Shown here: in pieces, positions 24,301 to 37,900 of the stretch
How the letters are laid out: every line of letters begins with the position of its first letter
Numbering within the stretch: the stretch's first letter is position 1
Source of the DNA: Anthopleura xanthogrammica
Taxonomy: Eukaryota; Cnidaria; Anthozoa; Actiniaria; Actiniidae
DNA length: 64,000 nucleotides
Direction: 5' to 3'
Assembly: GCA_964019055.1 (NCBI GenBank)
Contig: OZ025211.1
Span: 9,306,400-9,370,399 of the forward strand
The notes under the pieces: generated by a model
Told to the model about the DNA's origin: nothing
What the model saw: only the letters and a program-made list of their open reading frames with translations
The model's database searches: none
Position numbers and translations under genes: made by a program

Positions 24301-27300
24301 GAAAAATAACACCTAACCGAGTTTGGATGTGTTTGAATTTTCATTAATAGACCCCACCTTTTTAGACATAATGCCCCCCCCCCCCCCCCCCCAAGTCGTT
24401 GCCATTAAGTCAAATTCCTCTTTTACTATAATACAGCTTATGAATCATATGTTCAAGGGATGGAATGACATGCAGACAAATAGAAAAACATCATGTCAAA
24501 TGGCCAGGGACCTTTTCGTTAGATAATAATTTAGGATGTGAGCACACAAATGCTATAATTATAATGCTGCACAGTCCATTTAATAGTTTTATAAGCGCAT
24601 TATTTGATTGAAAATTGACTGATTTCTTTTTTTCTCGCTGTATCTTTCATTATCATAAAGCTATTGGACTGCAATCGGCAACTTTGTAACTTCAGAAATT
24701 CCCCAGAGCTTGCAAGTAAGGAAGCGTGTCAAAGATGTAAAGATCACGAAAAGTGTTTCCAGGCCAAGGTACGTTTTTTGATGTTAAAGATCCAGACAAA
24801 TACAGACACAGCACATTTTCTACCTCAAAAGAACTCTTTTTATTAATGAAATGTTTATAATAGACTTTTTTACCGATACGGCGGCCATCTTGAATTCCTA
24901 TTGTTTTAAGTAAAACACTATGGGATGCCGAGGGGGCAATTAGAGTGAAGTCACTTAACCAATGAAATAAAACTTGCTGTTAAATTGTAGTAGTCAAATA
25001 GACACAAAAGAAAACAATGATATTTTGGTCTACTATAGTGTATTAGTCTAGTATCTGATTCACGGGTTTAGTTTTTTCACTCTATTGGAAAATTTATAGT
25101 ATGACAGCTGTCAGGGTGTCTTTATGTAATATATACAGTATGAGTGGCCGTGTTGTATCAGATATACAACCACGAGCCGAAGGCGAGTGATTGTATATCT
25201 GATACAACACGGACACGAATATTGTATATTACTTATGAAACGTCTAGGTGTATACATTCATGTTCTACTAAAATTTTAAAAATAAAATTGAATTTGGCTG
25301 AGAAAATTGGAGTTAAAGTTTATGCAATTCAGGACGATTTTGTATCAGATATACAACCTCCTCCACGGACAATGATTTCTATTGTGTTTTCCTCATTAAT
25401 TATTCATGAGTTTTATAAATGAATTTAACGCTATTCAATGAGAAACACATCTAAAAACCAATTGAATTTGCTGGTAGTTGAAGCGATATGTAAAACACCA
25501 AAGCGTAAAAGTATTTGAGATCGAGAGTAACTCTGCCACTCTATCTTTTATGAATATTTCCACGTTTGCCCCTTTGGCCATGGCATCCCATGATTCAACA
25601 TGGCTGACGTACAGGTAAAAAGGTATATAACAATGACACCAATTTATTGATGTTTTGCAGTCATTCCCAATAGACTGAAAAGACAAATACAATGCATCCA
25701 TATCGGTGGTACAACCAACATGGTGTCTGTTGCAGATGACACCATGTTGGGTGGCATGAGTGGCATACTAGTTGTTTGCCGCTCGCCTCTCACCGCTATG
25801 CTGTGTTGTTCTCTCCCTTGCCACAAAGGTTTTTTCTCCAGGTTCTCTGGTTTTTCCTCCCTCCGTAAAAATCAACATGTGAGTTGAGTTGTGTGCATAG
25901 AATATATAATGTAGTGGTAATGTGTGTGAGTGGGAGACTGGGCCAAATTGGAAACCAGTATAAAAAAGTGATTTATTCTTTACGACTGAGTGTAACATGC
26001 AAACGAAGAATAAGTTATCATAATGATTGAACTAATCAAAATAGTTGTAAATTAGTTTTCTTTTTCAATAGGATGCGGAAAGTTGTAGAACGTGGAACGA
26101 AACTCGTTGCCCAAATGGTCAGGTGAAAATTGACTACTCTGATCCAACGCGGGTAGATAACACCCAAATGAACAGCAATGCTAGGAGCATAAGTCCAGAA
26201 AAAGTACCAATGTACAGATGCGAAGCAATTGAATCAGATGGCATCGTCACAACAGTCTTCGTATTTAGTGCTAACTTGACTCTCAAGCCTGGTAATGTTA
26301 TATCAAGTAATCAAGCAGGAGGAGTGTTCCACAAAGTGCTAAATGTCAAAAAAATTGGTAAGAATTCAAATGAATAAAACTGATGTCAAATTTGGTTTCT
26401 GGCTGACTTTGGTTTGTTCTCTTTTTCCTTCCTCCCCCCTTTTTCCTTCCCTCTCTCTTTCATTTATGTTCTGATGTATATCAAAGAAAATAACCAGTAA
26501 ATCTATTCTCAATTTTATTGTGTCTACAGACCCATATACATTTGTCACAGCTGATCCTGCAAGTATCGGTGATTTTATACAGTATGCTGATTTCCAGATT
26601 GACGCAACTCTTGAGTCCCTTCAAGATGAAGTAACTGTGGAGGCAGAGCCTGATATGGAAAGGATAAATAACTTGATGCACGGGAATGTATCATTAAATG
26701 AAACTCTTCGTATCATCCCGCAAGGTAGTTTATGCAATTTGCTATACTTAAGTTTGGCTGTGCTGTGCTGTGCTGTGCTGTGCTGTGCTGTGCTGTGCTG
26801 TGCTGTGCTGTGCTGTGCTGTGCTGTGCTGTGCTGTGCTGTGCTGTGCTGTGCTGTGCTGTGCTGTGCTGTGCTGTGCTGTGCTGTGCTGTGCTGTGCTG
26901 TGCTGTGCTGTGCTGTGCTGTGCTGTGCTGTGCTGTGCTGTGCTGTGCTGTGCTGTGCTGTGCTGTGCTGTGCTGTGCTGTGCTGTGCTGTGCTGTGCTG
27001 TGCTGTGCTGTGCTGTGCTGTGCTGTGCTGTGCTGTGCTGTGCTGTGCTGTGCTGTGTGATGTGATGTGATGTGATGTGATGTGATGTGGAAATCTGCGC
27101 TGCTGTTGCGTGGCGTGGCTGCACTATTCTGTGTCAATTCGTATCCTCTGATGTGTCCTGCTGTTATAACCCATTCTGCTTACCTTTTACGTGAATTACA
27201 GATACCTTTGTCTACAAGTGTGTTGGTCATATGTACAACACATATCAGAAAAAAGCGGCATCGTATTATTTGGTTCTCAATGCTTCTAATACGCCGTTCA

Positions 27301-30300
27301 AGATAGAGACTGGTGATGTCATAGTTTCCAACCAAAGCCATGGATACCTATCAACTATTACAAACATCAACAAAACGTCAGAGTTTATTTTTGTTGAGAC
27401 TTCGTTACTGAGATGTGGCAATACTACTGACATGAGTTTCAAGTATGTATGACTATTTTTCTGTTCTTTTCTCAATAATAAACATGGTTCTAACTCGAAA
27501 GCGAGCTCAACCGGGGTTGAATCTACCAATCTTTTTCTTTGCCAAATACTGCTCCATAGTATATCGAAATTATTTGTTCTAGACTTTTAAGCCGACCAAA
27601 GGAAAGAATTCTAGAAGCTGTTTATGTTCTTGGCTAGCACCCCAGATTATAATAATTAAACTCAACAGTTCGTTTGTGGAAAAAATTATGTGTAATTAGT
27701 TGAAAACTGCCAAATGATAACCGGCGTTGAAACGTGTGACAAAGCTTCTTGTTCACATTTCATTTCAGATTCCGAAGCAAACAACTAAGTGATGAAGACA
27801 TTAGCTGCCCTGGTGGCGATAACAACCCAAATCTTCTGATCAAGGAAACAAACAATGAAACATTCGACATGTCAGTCAATAATGTTATTGTTGATAGACC
27901 GAGTGAACCATTTGCTGCAAAGGCAAGTTAAGATTATATTTGTAGTTCTGTTGTCTTTGTTTCAGTTATAGTAAAGCATGTTGAAATCCTACTGTCTAAT
28001 CACATTTCTCAGTATCAATATATAAACTACAGACCATACTGAGACCTTTTCCGAGATAACAAACATGTGCTATTGGGGTCCAGCTTCGTACAAACATCTT
28101 CTTCGTTATGCCCTATATGGTGTTGTTTATACCGCAGCTAGGCAGACCTCAATGTATGCATCGTACTATCATGGAAAAGGCCTACAGTATGATTGGAAAT
28201 CAATTAATGGTTACTTACGCAGTTGGGATAAATTTTACTTGGTTAAAAACTCCCACCTTTCCTTCAGCACTTCCTGAACAGAAAATTAAATGAATGCAAA
28301 AGTAATGGTCCACTTTGCCCTGTTTCGTAGGTGAAATCCTTCCACTATAGCCAAGGTTATTTAGTTGTTGAAGTACTTCCGGTTACGTCAGTTGTCAATC
28401 AAACAGCAATCACAGAAATAGAGATCGATGAACCCCGAAGACATGTCAGGCGTAAAAGAGCTGTCTATCAAAGTTCTTTTGGAGCGGGTGGCACATGGGG
28501 ATTTGTTTATCCGGTAATTCAATTTTCTCCTCTTTTCGCCTCGGTCCTCTTTCTCGTACCATTGTGATTCCCCATTCTCTTATGCTCCTTCTTCTCCACT
28601 CTTCCTGCCCTTTGTATCTGCTGCTCCTTTCCCTCTGCTACTAACTCCTAATTTGTTCCTCCTACTCCTATATTCTCCTCTTCTCTCCTCTTTCTCCTCC
28701 TCCTCTTCTACTTTTTCATCTCGTTCAGTTCCCCTTCACTGCCTCTCAGCTCCTTCGTCCCACCTTCTTGTCTAATCCTCCTCTGCTACTTCTCTTCCTT
28801 ACTTTTTCTTCTCTGCCCCTTTTTCTTTTTTCTTTCTCCTCAACTCCTTTCTCCTCAACTCCTTTCCCTACACCCTACTCCTACTCCTTCTCCTACTCCT
28901 TCTCCTACACCCTCCTTCTCCTACACCCTTCTTCTCTAATTATTAATATTTTTCCATTTCTTCTCTTAGGAACGAGGACGAAAAGTTTTGAGTTCCTATA
29001 TAAGTTACAGCGTTGGCTTTTCGATTTCACTACAACTGGAAGTCTCAAGCGCGAGTATTAACAAGCTAAAACCGCCAAAAGTACGGACGAATATCTATAT
29101 GTCTACGAGAGCATCAACAACAATAGGTGTTTCATTCGATTTAAAGCTAGGGTAAGTTCTAAAATTGACTTGACAAGACTATAGACCCCTTGCAGCATAT
29201 TTCATATGAAGCCAACTTGGAGGACAAAAATATTGAACTGAAAATTGAACTGAATTAATGCTTTGCCTCCGAATTGAGCTGCTTTGTGATTTGTGGCAAA
29301 AGAAGATAGAATAGCGTAGGTACTTGAGGAAGGGGAAAAATGATACTCTTTAGGGAAATAATAGCACACGTTTACCGGAGGTTACGGCGGAGAACACACA
29401 GAATATTTTCCATGAATAAGAACTTCAAACCCCCTCTTATATCCGCCCTGCCCATGTGATACATAGCAGCTGAATCATACACACCTATTAAATAGTATTT
29501 CAGGAAACCGATGTTTGAGATGTTAAAAAAACAGTGGTTTGTCATGGGCGGATGTAGAAAAGAATATAAGGAGGGGCTTGACTGAATGTTGCGAAGACAC
29601 TGCCAGAACTTGGAAAGATATTTTAAAATGTGCTTTCTGTTCCATTTCAAGTTTTTTAGCCGAAGGGAGGCTACAGCCCCCCCCCCCCCCCCCCTTTGCC
29701 CCTCCCTGGATCCGCCCCTGGACTTTGTATATCATATCTTTTTTCTTTGCAGTGGCTCAGCGTCATCAAGCAAACGTCTAGTAAAAGGTTTAGCACTTAA
29801 GAGATTCTTTATTTGTATTTCTGTCCTTTGTATCCCATCTGGAATCTTTTTCGACCTTGATGCTTCAGCAAGTGTTAATGCACAGGTAAGGATTGAAAAT
29901 AAAGTTCAATAACGTTCATGGTAGCTCTGTTATTAGAATTCGGGTCTCGGCATTAAACTTTCCTGAACGTGATTTATCGTGTTCTAACGGTAATATAATA
30001 GAATTATAATAGGATTATGTACACGAATGTTCAGTTGAAGAAGTTCGGGTACTGTGAATCAGCATCGTGTACATTTGGTTGTGGGGAAGACGAAACGCTC
30101 GAACATTTATTATGTAATTGCCGATACACGCAACAGTTTTGGTTAGAAGTCATAAAATGGCTAGAGAGATATGATATAAGAATAAACCTTTCGGAATCTA
30201 CAAATATCATTTTCGGCTTGTATAATATAGACAAGGACCTTCTCCTAGTTAATCAACTGATACTCCTAGGAAAAAGAAGCTTATTTTTTTGCAAAATGAA

Positions 30301-31909
30301 AAAACTTATGCCAAATATAGAGATTTTCAAATCGTTAATTAAAAACACTAAAAAAAAAAAAAAAAAAAAAAAAGTGTGAAAGTGTTCTAACGGGATTTAT
30401 TCAGACACGATGAAATAGACGCATTAAGGTCTTGATATCGTAACGTGAACCAAAACCGATGACATCCATAATTTCTTATATACTTTTGATATACTTGTAT
30501 ATATATCAAGAGGATCATAATTTCTGCATATCGCTGTATATATATATAAATATATATCCATTTAAACGTTTATAATCCTAAATTTACAAAAGTAAAACCC
30601 AATCCACCTGACATGCCATGATACTGACTTCGTCTCTTTGTTTCTGATCTAACCCCTGCAGCTTACGGCGGTTGGTTCAGGTTATTATTTCTTAGGAATA
30701 AGCAAAGAGGTGGCAAATGGGGAATGCACAACGATGGGAGGATGTCAGTCTTCGCTATCCAAGGTAATTAAGCCAATTTAATAAATTGAATTTTTTTTCA
30801 GATTTAGGTATAAATTTGTGTGTGTTCCGAGTGCTTTTTCTTTCTTTGTATCTTTGTTTTTATCCCAACACCATAGAAAATACAGCCAATCATAAAGTAG
30901 GAAAGCCGTCTATATTTGTCGGTATTTCACTCTTTCTTCCCATCATGCACTGCGCCTAAAGTCTCGTGTGTATACTAGAAACTACAAGTGACTCGTGGGA
31001 TATTCCACGGTATGCCACTCGAAACCATTGCATAACTAGTAGTTATTATATGGCAAGGTAATTTCACGCGCTGTGATTGGTCAATTCGCGGTCCATAACT
31101 TACGGTACGGACCGAAAATCAAAATTGTCTCCCTTGCCTTGCCAATAATAAATATCTTATTAACCTCGTTTGCTCGGTCCGTACCGTAAGTTATGGATCC
31201 TCGTTTCCCCCCACTTTTTTATGGCCCGCGCGTTACGCGCTTGGGCCATAAGGCAGTGGAAAAAACTCGGTCCATAACTTATGGTACGGACCTCAAACTT
31301 GGTTAATAACCGCTATATTGTTTTCCCTATAAAAACAGCCAAGCATAACAAAGTCAGGGTCCTTCTCTGCTGGAGTGGATGGACGGCTGTCATTCAGTTT
31401 CAGTTTTACACCAAGTTTGAGGCTGCAAATTCCTGCTATGCCCAAGATACCGAAAAGATACAAGTGGTTCTCAAAGGTCTTAAGAAAAATATTAAAGAAA
31501 ATTAACATAGGTAAGGAATGTTCTAAAAATCATCCAAACATGTTTTGTGTTAAATATATTTATATATAGCTTGATAATAAACAATATTACGAGAAGAATT
31601 AGAATCTTAGAGACTATAGAAAAAGGAAAATATCTGAAGCGCTTTTTATTAAAGAACAAAAGCCAAGCCAAAACATTGAACATTTTAAAGTGTGTAAATT
31701 ATAATTTCAGTAAATTATAATGCTGTTATTAATCTATTAATTAATTTTATTATTATTACCTATTCTTATGTATATCTAGTATATTTTAGCCATTTTAATA
31801 TGAATATAGTTATAGTTATATTCCATATTCTTAGATTATTATATCTTAGGAGGGCCACAAGTTTATCAGTGCAAACTGTTTCGTGTTTTACCCTCTATAA
31901 ATAAAGTTG

Positions 31910-31993
<84 letters not shown>

Positions 31994-34900
31994 AGCCTGA
32001 ATGAACAGGGACAATCTATCCCCCTGAGCCTTCTGAATTAAATTATACGTCCTAATCCAGTTCATTTGCTGTTGATGGCCTGTGGGGAAAAGCCGAAATG
32101 TACAAATTACAAAAAAATGACAAGTCTTCTCGTAATATTGTTTGCTATTCTCATTCCCATGTTTGTCAACAGAAATACCTCAAATAAAGTCTTTACCAAC
32201 TATAAATTTAAGCTTGGGCATCCCCTTGATAGCCAAAGGTACCATAAATACGGGTGCGTGTTCTTCCAAGTGCCACCCTAGAAAAGAAATGAAGGTCAAG
32301 ATTGGTGCAACGAAAGTTGTTTTCAGCATATCTATTGGTCAGAAGAGGTTGTTTAGCTCAAGCTCTGGATGTCTTGGGCTAATTATCAAAAAGTGGGTAT
32401 ATAGTTATTTAGTATCACAAGTTTTGTGAATATGGTCAGTGGTGTGCATCCATGCATGCATGCATCCATCCATGCATGCATGCATCCATCCATCCATCCA
32501 TCCATCCATCCATCCATCCATCCATCCATCCATCCATCCATCCATCCATCCATCCATCCATCCATCCATCCATCCATCCATCCATCCATCCATCCATCCA
32601 TCCATCCATCCATCCATCCATCCATCCATCCATCGTAATTTGCATTAAAACACATAACATATAAATCTACTACAAATAGGTATGAGGAAACAGATGGGTG
32701 AATTTTGACTGATTATGTACTTCCATTTTCCTTTAGATTTTGCTTTGATATTCCACCTTATGGCCAGGTAAAATGATTGAGCATATTCAGTTAATGCAAA
32801 TGTATTCATGTGATAAATCTAAAGTAATATCTATATAAAATAGTTGCTGTATTATACTTAATAAATTTACCTTTTTTAGCGGGATTGCAGCGGGAAGACT
32901 TTAGAAATACCAGAACTACGTGACACTGGATGTGGAAACGATACAAAACCCAAAAATGGTTCAGGAAAGTGTGGTGATCCTCCTGTCTGTTCAACTGGTT
33001 GGTCAGGAGAAGGGTGTTCAAAACCAGATCCACCGTCAGGTAATTTTAAAATTCCAAATCCCGGCATTTTGTTTTTGTTTTTGTTTTTGTGTGTGTATCT
33101 AGAAAAAGAGATCGCTTCCCAGTTAGCTTAGTCGGTTGGGCACCGAACTGTTGTATGGGAAGGCGTGGTTTCGATCCACGGCCAAACCAACACTCAGTTG
33201 CACTTGTTCTCAAAAGCCGCATGAAACACTGCGACAATCAAAACTAATCGATAGTCGCATGCACTTGATATGCGATGCATATGTTCGCCTACCATACAAT
33301 TAGGGAATAGGCTTTACCTATAACGCCAACCGGTTGGGTCGGTTAGGTTTTGCATCTGCCTGTGGAAGGTCGTTGGTTAAATCCCAGACCAAACCAACAG
33401 TCAGTTGTAGTCGTTCTTAAGAGGATGAAACACTGCTACCATCAAAACTAATTGATAATTGCACTTTGCACACGTCCCACACGTGCTCCTATTACACAAT
33501 TACGGAATAGGCTTTACGTACTCAGCCACCCTGTTGGTTCAGTTGGGTTAAGCGTCGGCCTGTTTTGTAGAAGGTCGTGGGTTCAATCCCCGGCCAAACC
33601 AACATTCAGGGTCTAAAAAAATTGATTCTGCTTTTGCTCTAGAAATATCTGCAAATGGGTAGACCTTCACCGTGGATCTTAAAATGGCAGTTCCGCCTCA
33701 TTTAGGTTTATCAGTTGCTACTGGCACGTGCCACCCTCTTTAAATAAAGTCAATAATGGTAAATCTTACGTTATTTCTAGGGTGCGTCAACGGCAAACCC
33801 TTTGGCTCTGAGAACTGTACAGTGACTTGTAAATGTGATCCAGGGTGGATTGGTCCCGCATGTGATATCAGAGCACCATCGATTACTACTGGTGATCCTC
33901 ATTTGACTACCTTCGATGGTTAGTACTGTTTTCGTGTTGAAGTCACTCCAATTCCCAATATTGTCACACGTTGCAATGATTTTGTCTTCGTTCTTCATTA
34001 TGGTGTATTGAGATTGTTTAAATGCTATACATGTATACATATAAGGTGACGTAAGGAACAAGAGACAGAGCTGCGAAGGCATGTTTTTAGCTTTTGCCAA
34101 AATGATTTGTGTCGAGATAAAAAAGATAAGGTGAGAATGGCTGATGATTTGTGAAGAATACTGTGACGGCCTTATGCGCCTCCTGGCGCCATGAGTGATG
34201 ATCATGATGATGATGACTGATCATGATGATTCCTTTGCGTTTCCTTCTTTGGAAAGTGTCGACAAAGATGTAATTCCCCAGTACCCAGCTCTGTATTGCA
34301 CTTTTATTACACCATTGTAGTTAAGTGGTTAAAATAAAAAAGGATTTTAAGTTATGTTTAAGGTTTCTTATATTTGAGATACTATCATCATATTTCAGGC
34401 GTAAATTATGACTATTTTGGTATTGGTGAACTCTGGGGATGTCAAAGCATCGAGAATGACTTTGGTCTTCAGTTCCGCTTCTTTGCCTTCAAGAGGAGCT
34501 CTCTGACAGGAGGGATTGCGCTGAAAGCAGGCAACAATACCATTACAATAATGACCGTTCGTACACCTAACATCGCCGATTTTCCTCTACTAAGGTAAGA
34601 CAGCATGCCATTTTTAAATTTATTAGCCTCTGTGGTGATGTTGGTGTTGCCGGCTGGAACGCCATTTACTGAATACCTAGCAAAATTGCAGTACATCCAA
34701 AAAGATCGATGTTACAGCAATAACCGTTATATCGCGATCCGCCGTTTCAAAACCTCATTTGCATTTTGGTCTTTTGCGAGCCGTCAATCATCTTCGGCTC
34801 AAACAAGCCTTTGAACTCGCTCTACTCAGCTTCGAAATCCCCATAAAATTAACACATTTTTTCGAAAATACAGTTCAAGAATATTACAAGGAGTCGCCGC

Positions 34901-37900
34901 GATGAAGAGTTGTTTTGAAGTTAAAAGAAGGCTGATCAATAAGGAAATCCTGCATGAGTCAGCAAAACTACAATTACTGATGAATCTCAAATATCTCCCC
35001 GATCGTTTCATAATATTTTGAATTATAGAAAGGGCTCAAGACAATTTTAATTTGCAAACAATTGCCTTAATCCCTATAATGATTTAGTTACGAAAAAAGT
35101 CAGAGGTTGTTGTCGAAACTTTAGAAGAAAGCTAAATATAATTTACCTCGTCCTTGTCAACATGCAGCTTGGGATCATGAAAAACTTTGTAGCACAATCC
35201 TGAAGTTTATGTGGATAATTAGCTCCAAGAATGGCTTGAATACTTGACAGAAAGAAGACTCGAAAAGCTCTCCATCACAACTCCTTGGAATATCTCCGAA
35301 TCCATTTAGATTTTCGAAAAAATAAAATAAAATAAAACAAGATCGAAGTATGTGATGGCCGAATGAGCGAGCGTGCATAGACTAATTTGCAAAAATCCAA
35401 GATGATTGACGGCTCGCAAAAGACCAAAATTCAAACGAGGTTTTGAAACGGCGGATCGCGATACAACGGTTATTGCTGTAACAAAGGCAAGAAAACTCAT
35501 ATAGAACCCGGAAAAGACTCAAAGCAGAAGAGCTCACAAACAACTCTAAAAAGCGATGAACGATTTCTTACGTTGATAAAAACAGCAAACTAATGTGATC
35601 AGTTTTATGTACCAAACAGACGCGCTGTTTGTATACAAATTTCAAGTTTAAGTTGTTTAACACGATTTTGCTTAGCTTGTTCCAGACCTATACTCAGTTC
35701 TAAATATCAGTGCTTACCTCTAACTGGCTAAGAAAGCTTTCTTTTGTTTTTCTATAGATTAAATGGACAAAAATTAGATGTTATCTCACTTTTGGGTAAA
35801 GACGTGAAATTAGATAATGGGACAGTGAAGATGAGTTTGTCCAGAAAGGCAAAAGGAGAAGAAAACGACTCAGCAGTTTTGTTGATGTCCGTTGAATACA
35901 AATCAGGTAATTAGTAATTAATCTCATTGGAAAAAATAGAAAACCGAACAGAAAATAATAAGGCAAAGGAAGAAAGGAAACTGAGACCCAAAAAATCTGC
36001 AGAAGTACCGTGCTCGAGCTCCTTATTTATAGTGGTTTTCATGCGGAAATTTCTTATGACAACTGTATTTGTTGTTTATCTTATTATTCAAAGGTGCAGC
36101 AGTAAGTTTTGACGTTCGACACAGCAAAGTTATGGGAAGACAGTACATCAACATAGGGCTGACTCCTACTGTAAAATTCAAACGAAAAACCAGCGGCTTG
36201 TACGGGTACATGGATGGTGATCCATCCAACGATTTGCAGGGACCAGATGGCAAGATATACACTGATCCAATCAAATTTGCAGAGAGTTGTAAGTACTAGT
36301 TAGTATTACTTATTTAGTGCCAACAGAATATTTTAATCTGATACATTAAAATATATTTTCCCTTTGATGATATAGGGAAAATAACGACTTCTAGCAGGCA
36401 CAGTTATGAATGGTCATGGAAAGACTCCAATTTTCATACTGAAGACGTTATGGACCAATCCTATATTGATCCGACGTTCGTGCCACTTTACAATCTGAAA
36501 GGAATTGACCATCAAGTAGAAAAGGTTTATAGCTAATGCCTGGTTCTCACTAGCGATGCATGCATAAGCTAACAATAGTATTTTAGGGCTCACTTGTCTA
36601 AATGTTTTGATCTGCCTAATTATAAAAGGGTTAACTCCGGGGATGCTCCGCCCAGACTCTCGACCCTTTTCTATACCAAATTTCAGCAAAAAAGTACCCC
36701 TTTTATATACCTTTTTGCCTGAAAAGGTACCCCTTTCATATACCTTTGAAGAAAATCTACCCCTTTTTATACCAAAACTCACAAATCTCCACCCCTTTGC
36801 TATACGTGCGGCCTGAAAAAAGTACCCTTTACGGGCGGAGCATCACGGTATAGTCCATTATAGGGAGTACCCCCCCGGGTCCTATGCTTGCCTCACTAGT
36901 GAGAACCAGGCTCATTACGCATCACATTTCATGTTGACGTATTCAAAATTTATGAAATCTATATGACCTATGTTTTTTTCATCTTGGTTACACCTCTTTT
37001 CTATAGAACACCATCCTTGATTTCCCCCTTACTCCTAAAACGTTTTCAGTACATAACGGTTATACTTTTTTCTCTACAATGGTACATTATTTCCTTGATT
37101 CCCCCTTTACTCTTACCTTACACAGTTACAAGTTTTCCGAACATTTCGAACAAAACGGTATCACTCTTTTCTCTATAATGGTACTTTATTCTATCATTCT
37201 ATCTGTACAAGAAAACCATCAATAAACAAATTGAAAACGTATTTTTTTTTTGTCATTGTTAACAGAAAGCAATAAGCGTGTGCTCATCCATGGGATTGTC
37301 TGGAGATTTGCTAAAAGCTTGTGTGTATGACATCGCCATTACAAATGACACGAGCCTGTCTGAACAAGAAACATTACAGCAAGGTATTTATTGATGTACA
37401 TTGAATATAATGCTCTCAAAATTATCTTGATGCGAGGCTAACATGAAAATATAAAAGAAATTACACTTTTAACTTAGTATGGAATTTGTGCCATTTCTTT
37501 TGTATTTCTCTGTCATCCTGACATACAAGATAATGTTGAGAGTGATCTATTAATGCACCCACCATCTTAAGATGGAGCTAAAGTTTACCCATTTCAAACC
37601 TCCTGGAAATAAGGTTCTTTATTTGTTGCATCAACTTCTTTTAAAACATTACGGAAAATTGAAGAAACTATTCTCAAGGGAATTGGAAAACATAACACCG
37701 AAAGTGAAGGGGTCCATATTTGCCATAATTCATAACAAACAAAAATCTTAGTTTCAGATGAGATTCCTACCCGCGATCGAATGGCACGATAAAGATTAGC
37801 ATCTTTTTTATAAATGTTGTGTATTTTGCATAAATTCTTTAATTACCTTGCAATTAATAGGTTGTGAAAACGTTTGTTCCGGACGAGGTCGATGCATAAA

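Noticed and set aside
7639..24768. Splitting the giant gene after the lectin-like or PSI domain
   Set aside because: No stop, polyadenylation signal or new signal peptide occurs there, and the phases run straight through to exon 41.
26520..27137. Long Cys/Ala/Val/Leu or Thr/Ala/Gln/His/Ser repeat proteins on both strands
   Set aside because: Artefact of the (TGTGC)n array; only 26530-26724 is coding, as exon 17.
28065..28277. 70-codon frame in intron 19 as a possible exon
   Set aside because: Exon 19 joins exon 20 in phase 0 without it; the frame has no in-phase acceptor and donor and no domain.
32386..32664. Ile-His-Pro-Ser and Met-Asp-Gly-Trp repeat proteins
   Set aside because: Translations of the (CATC)n microsatellite in intron 25.
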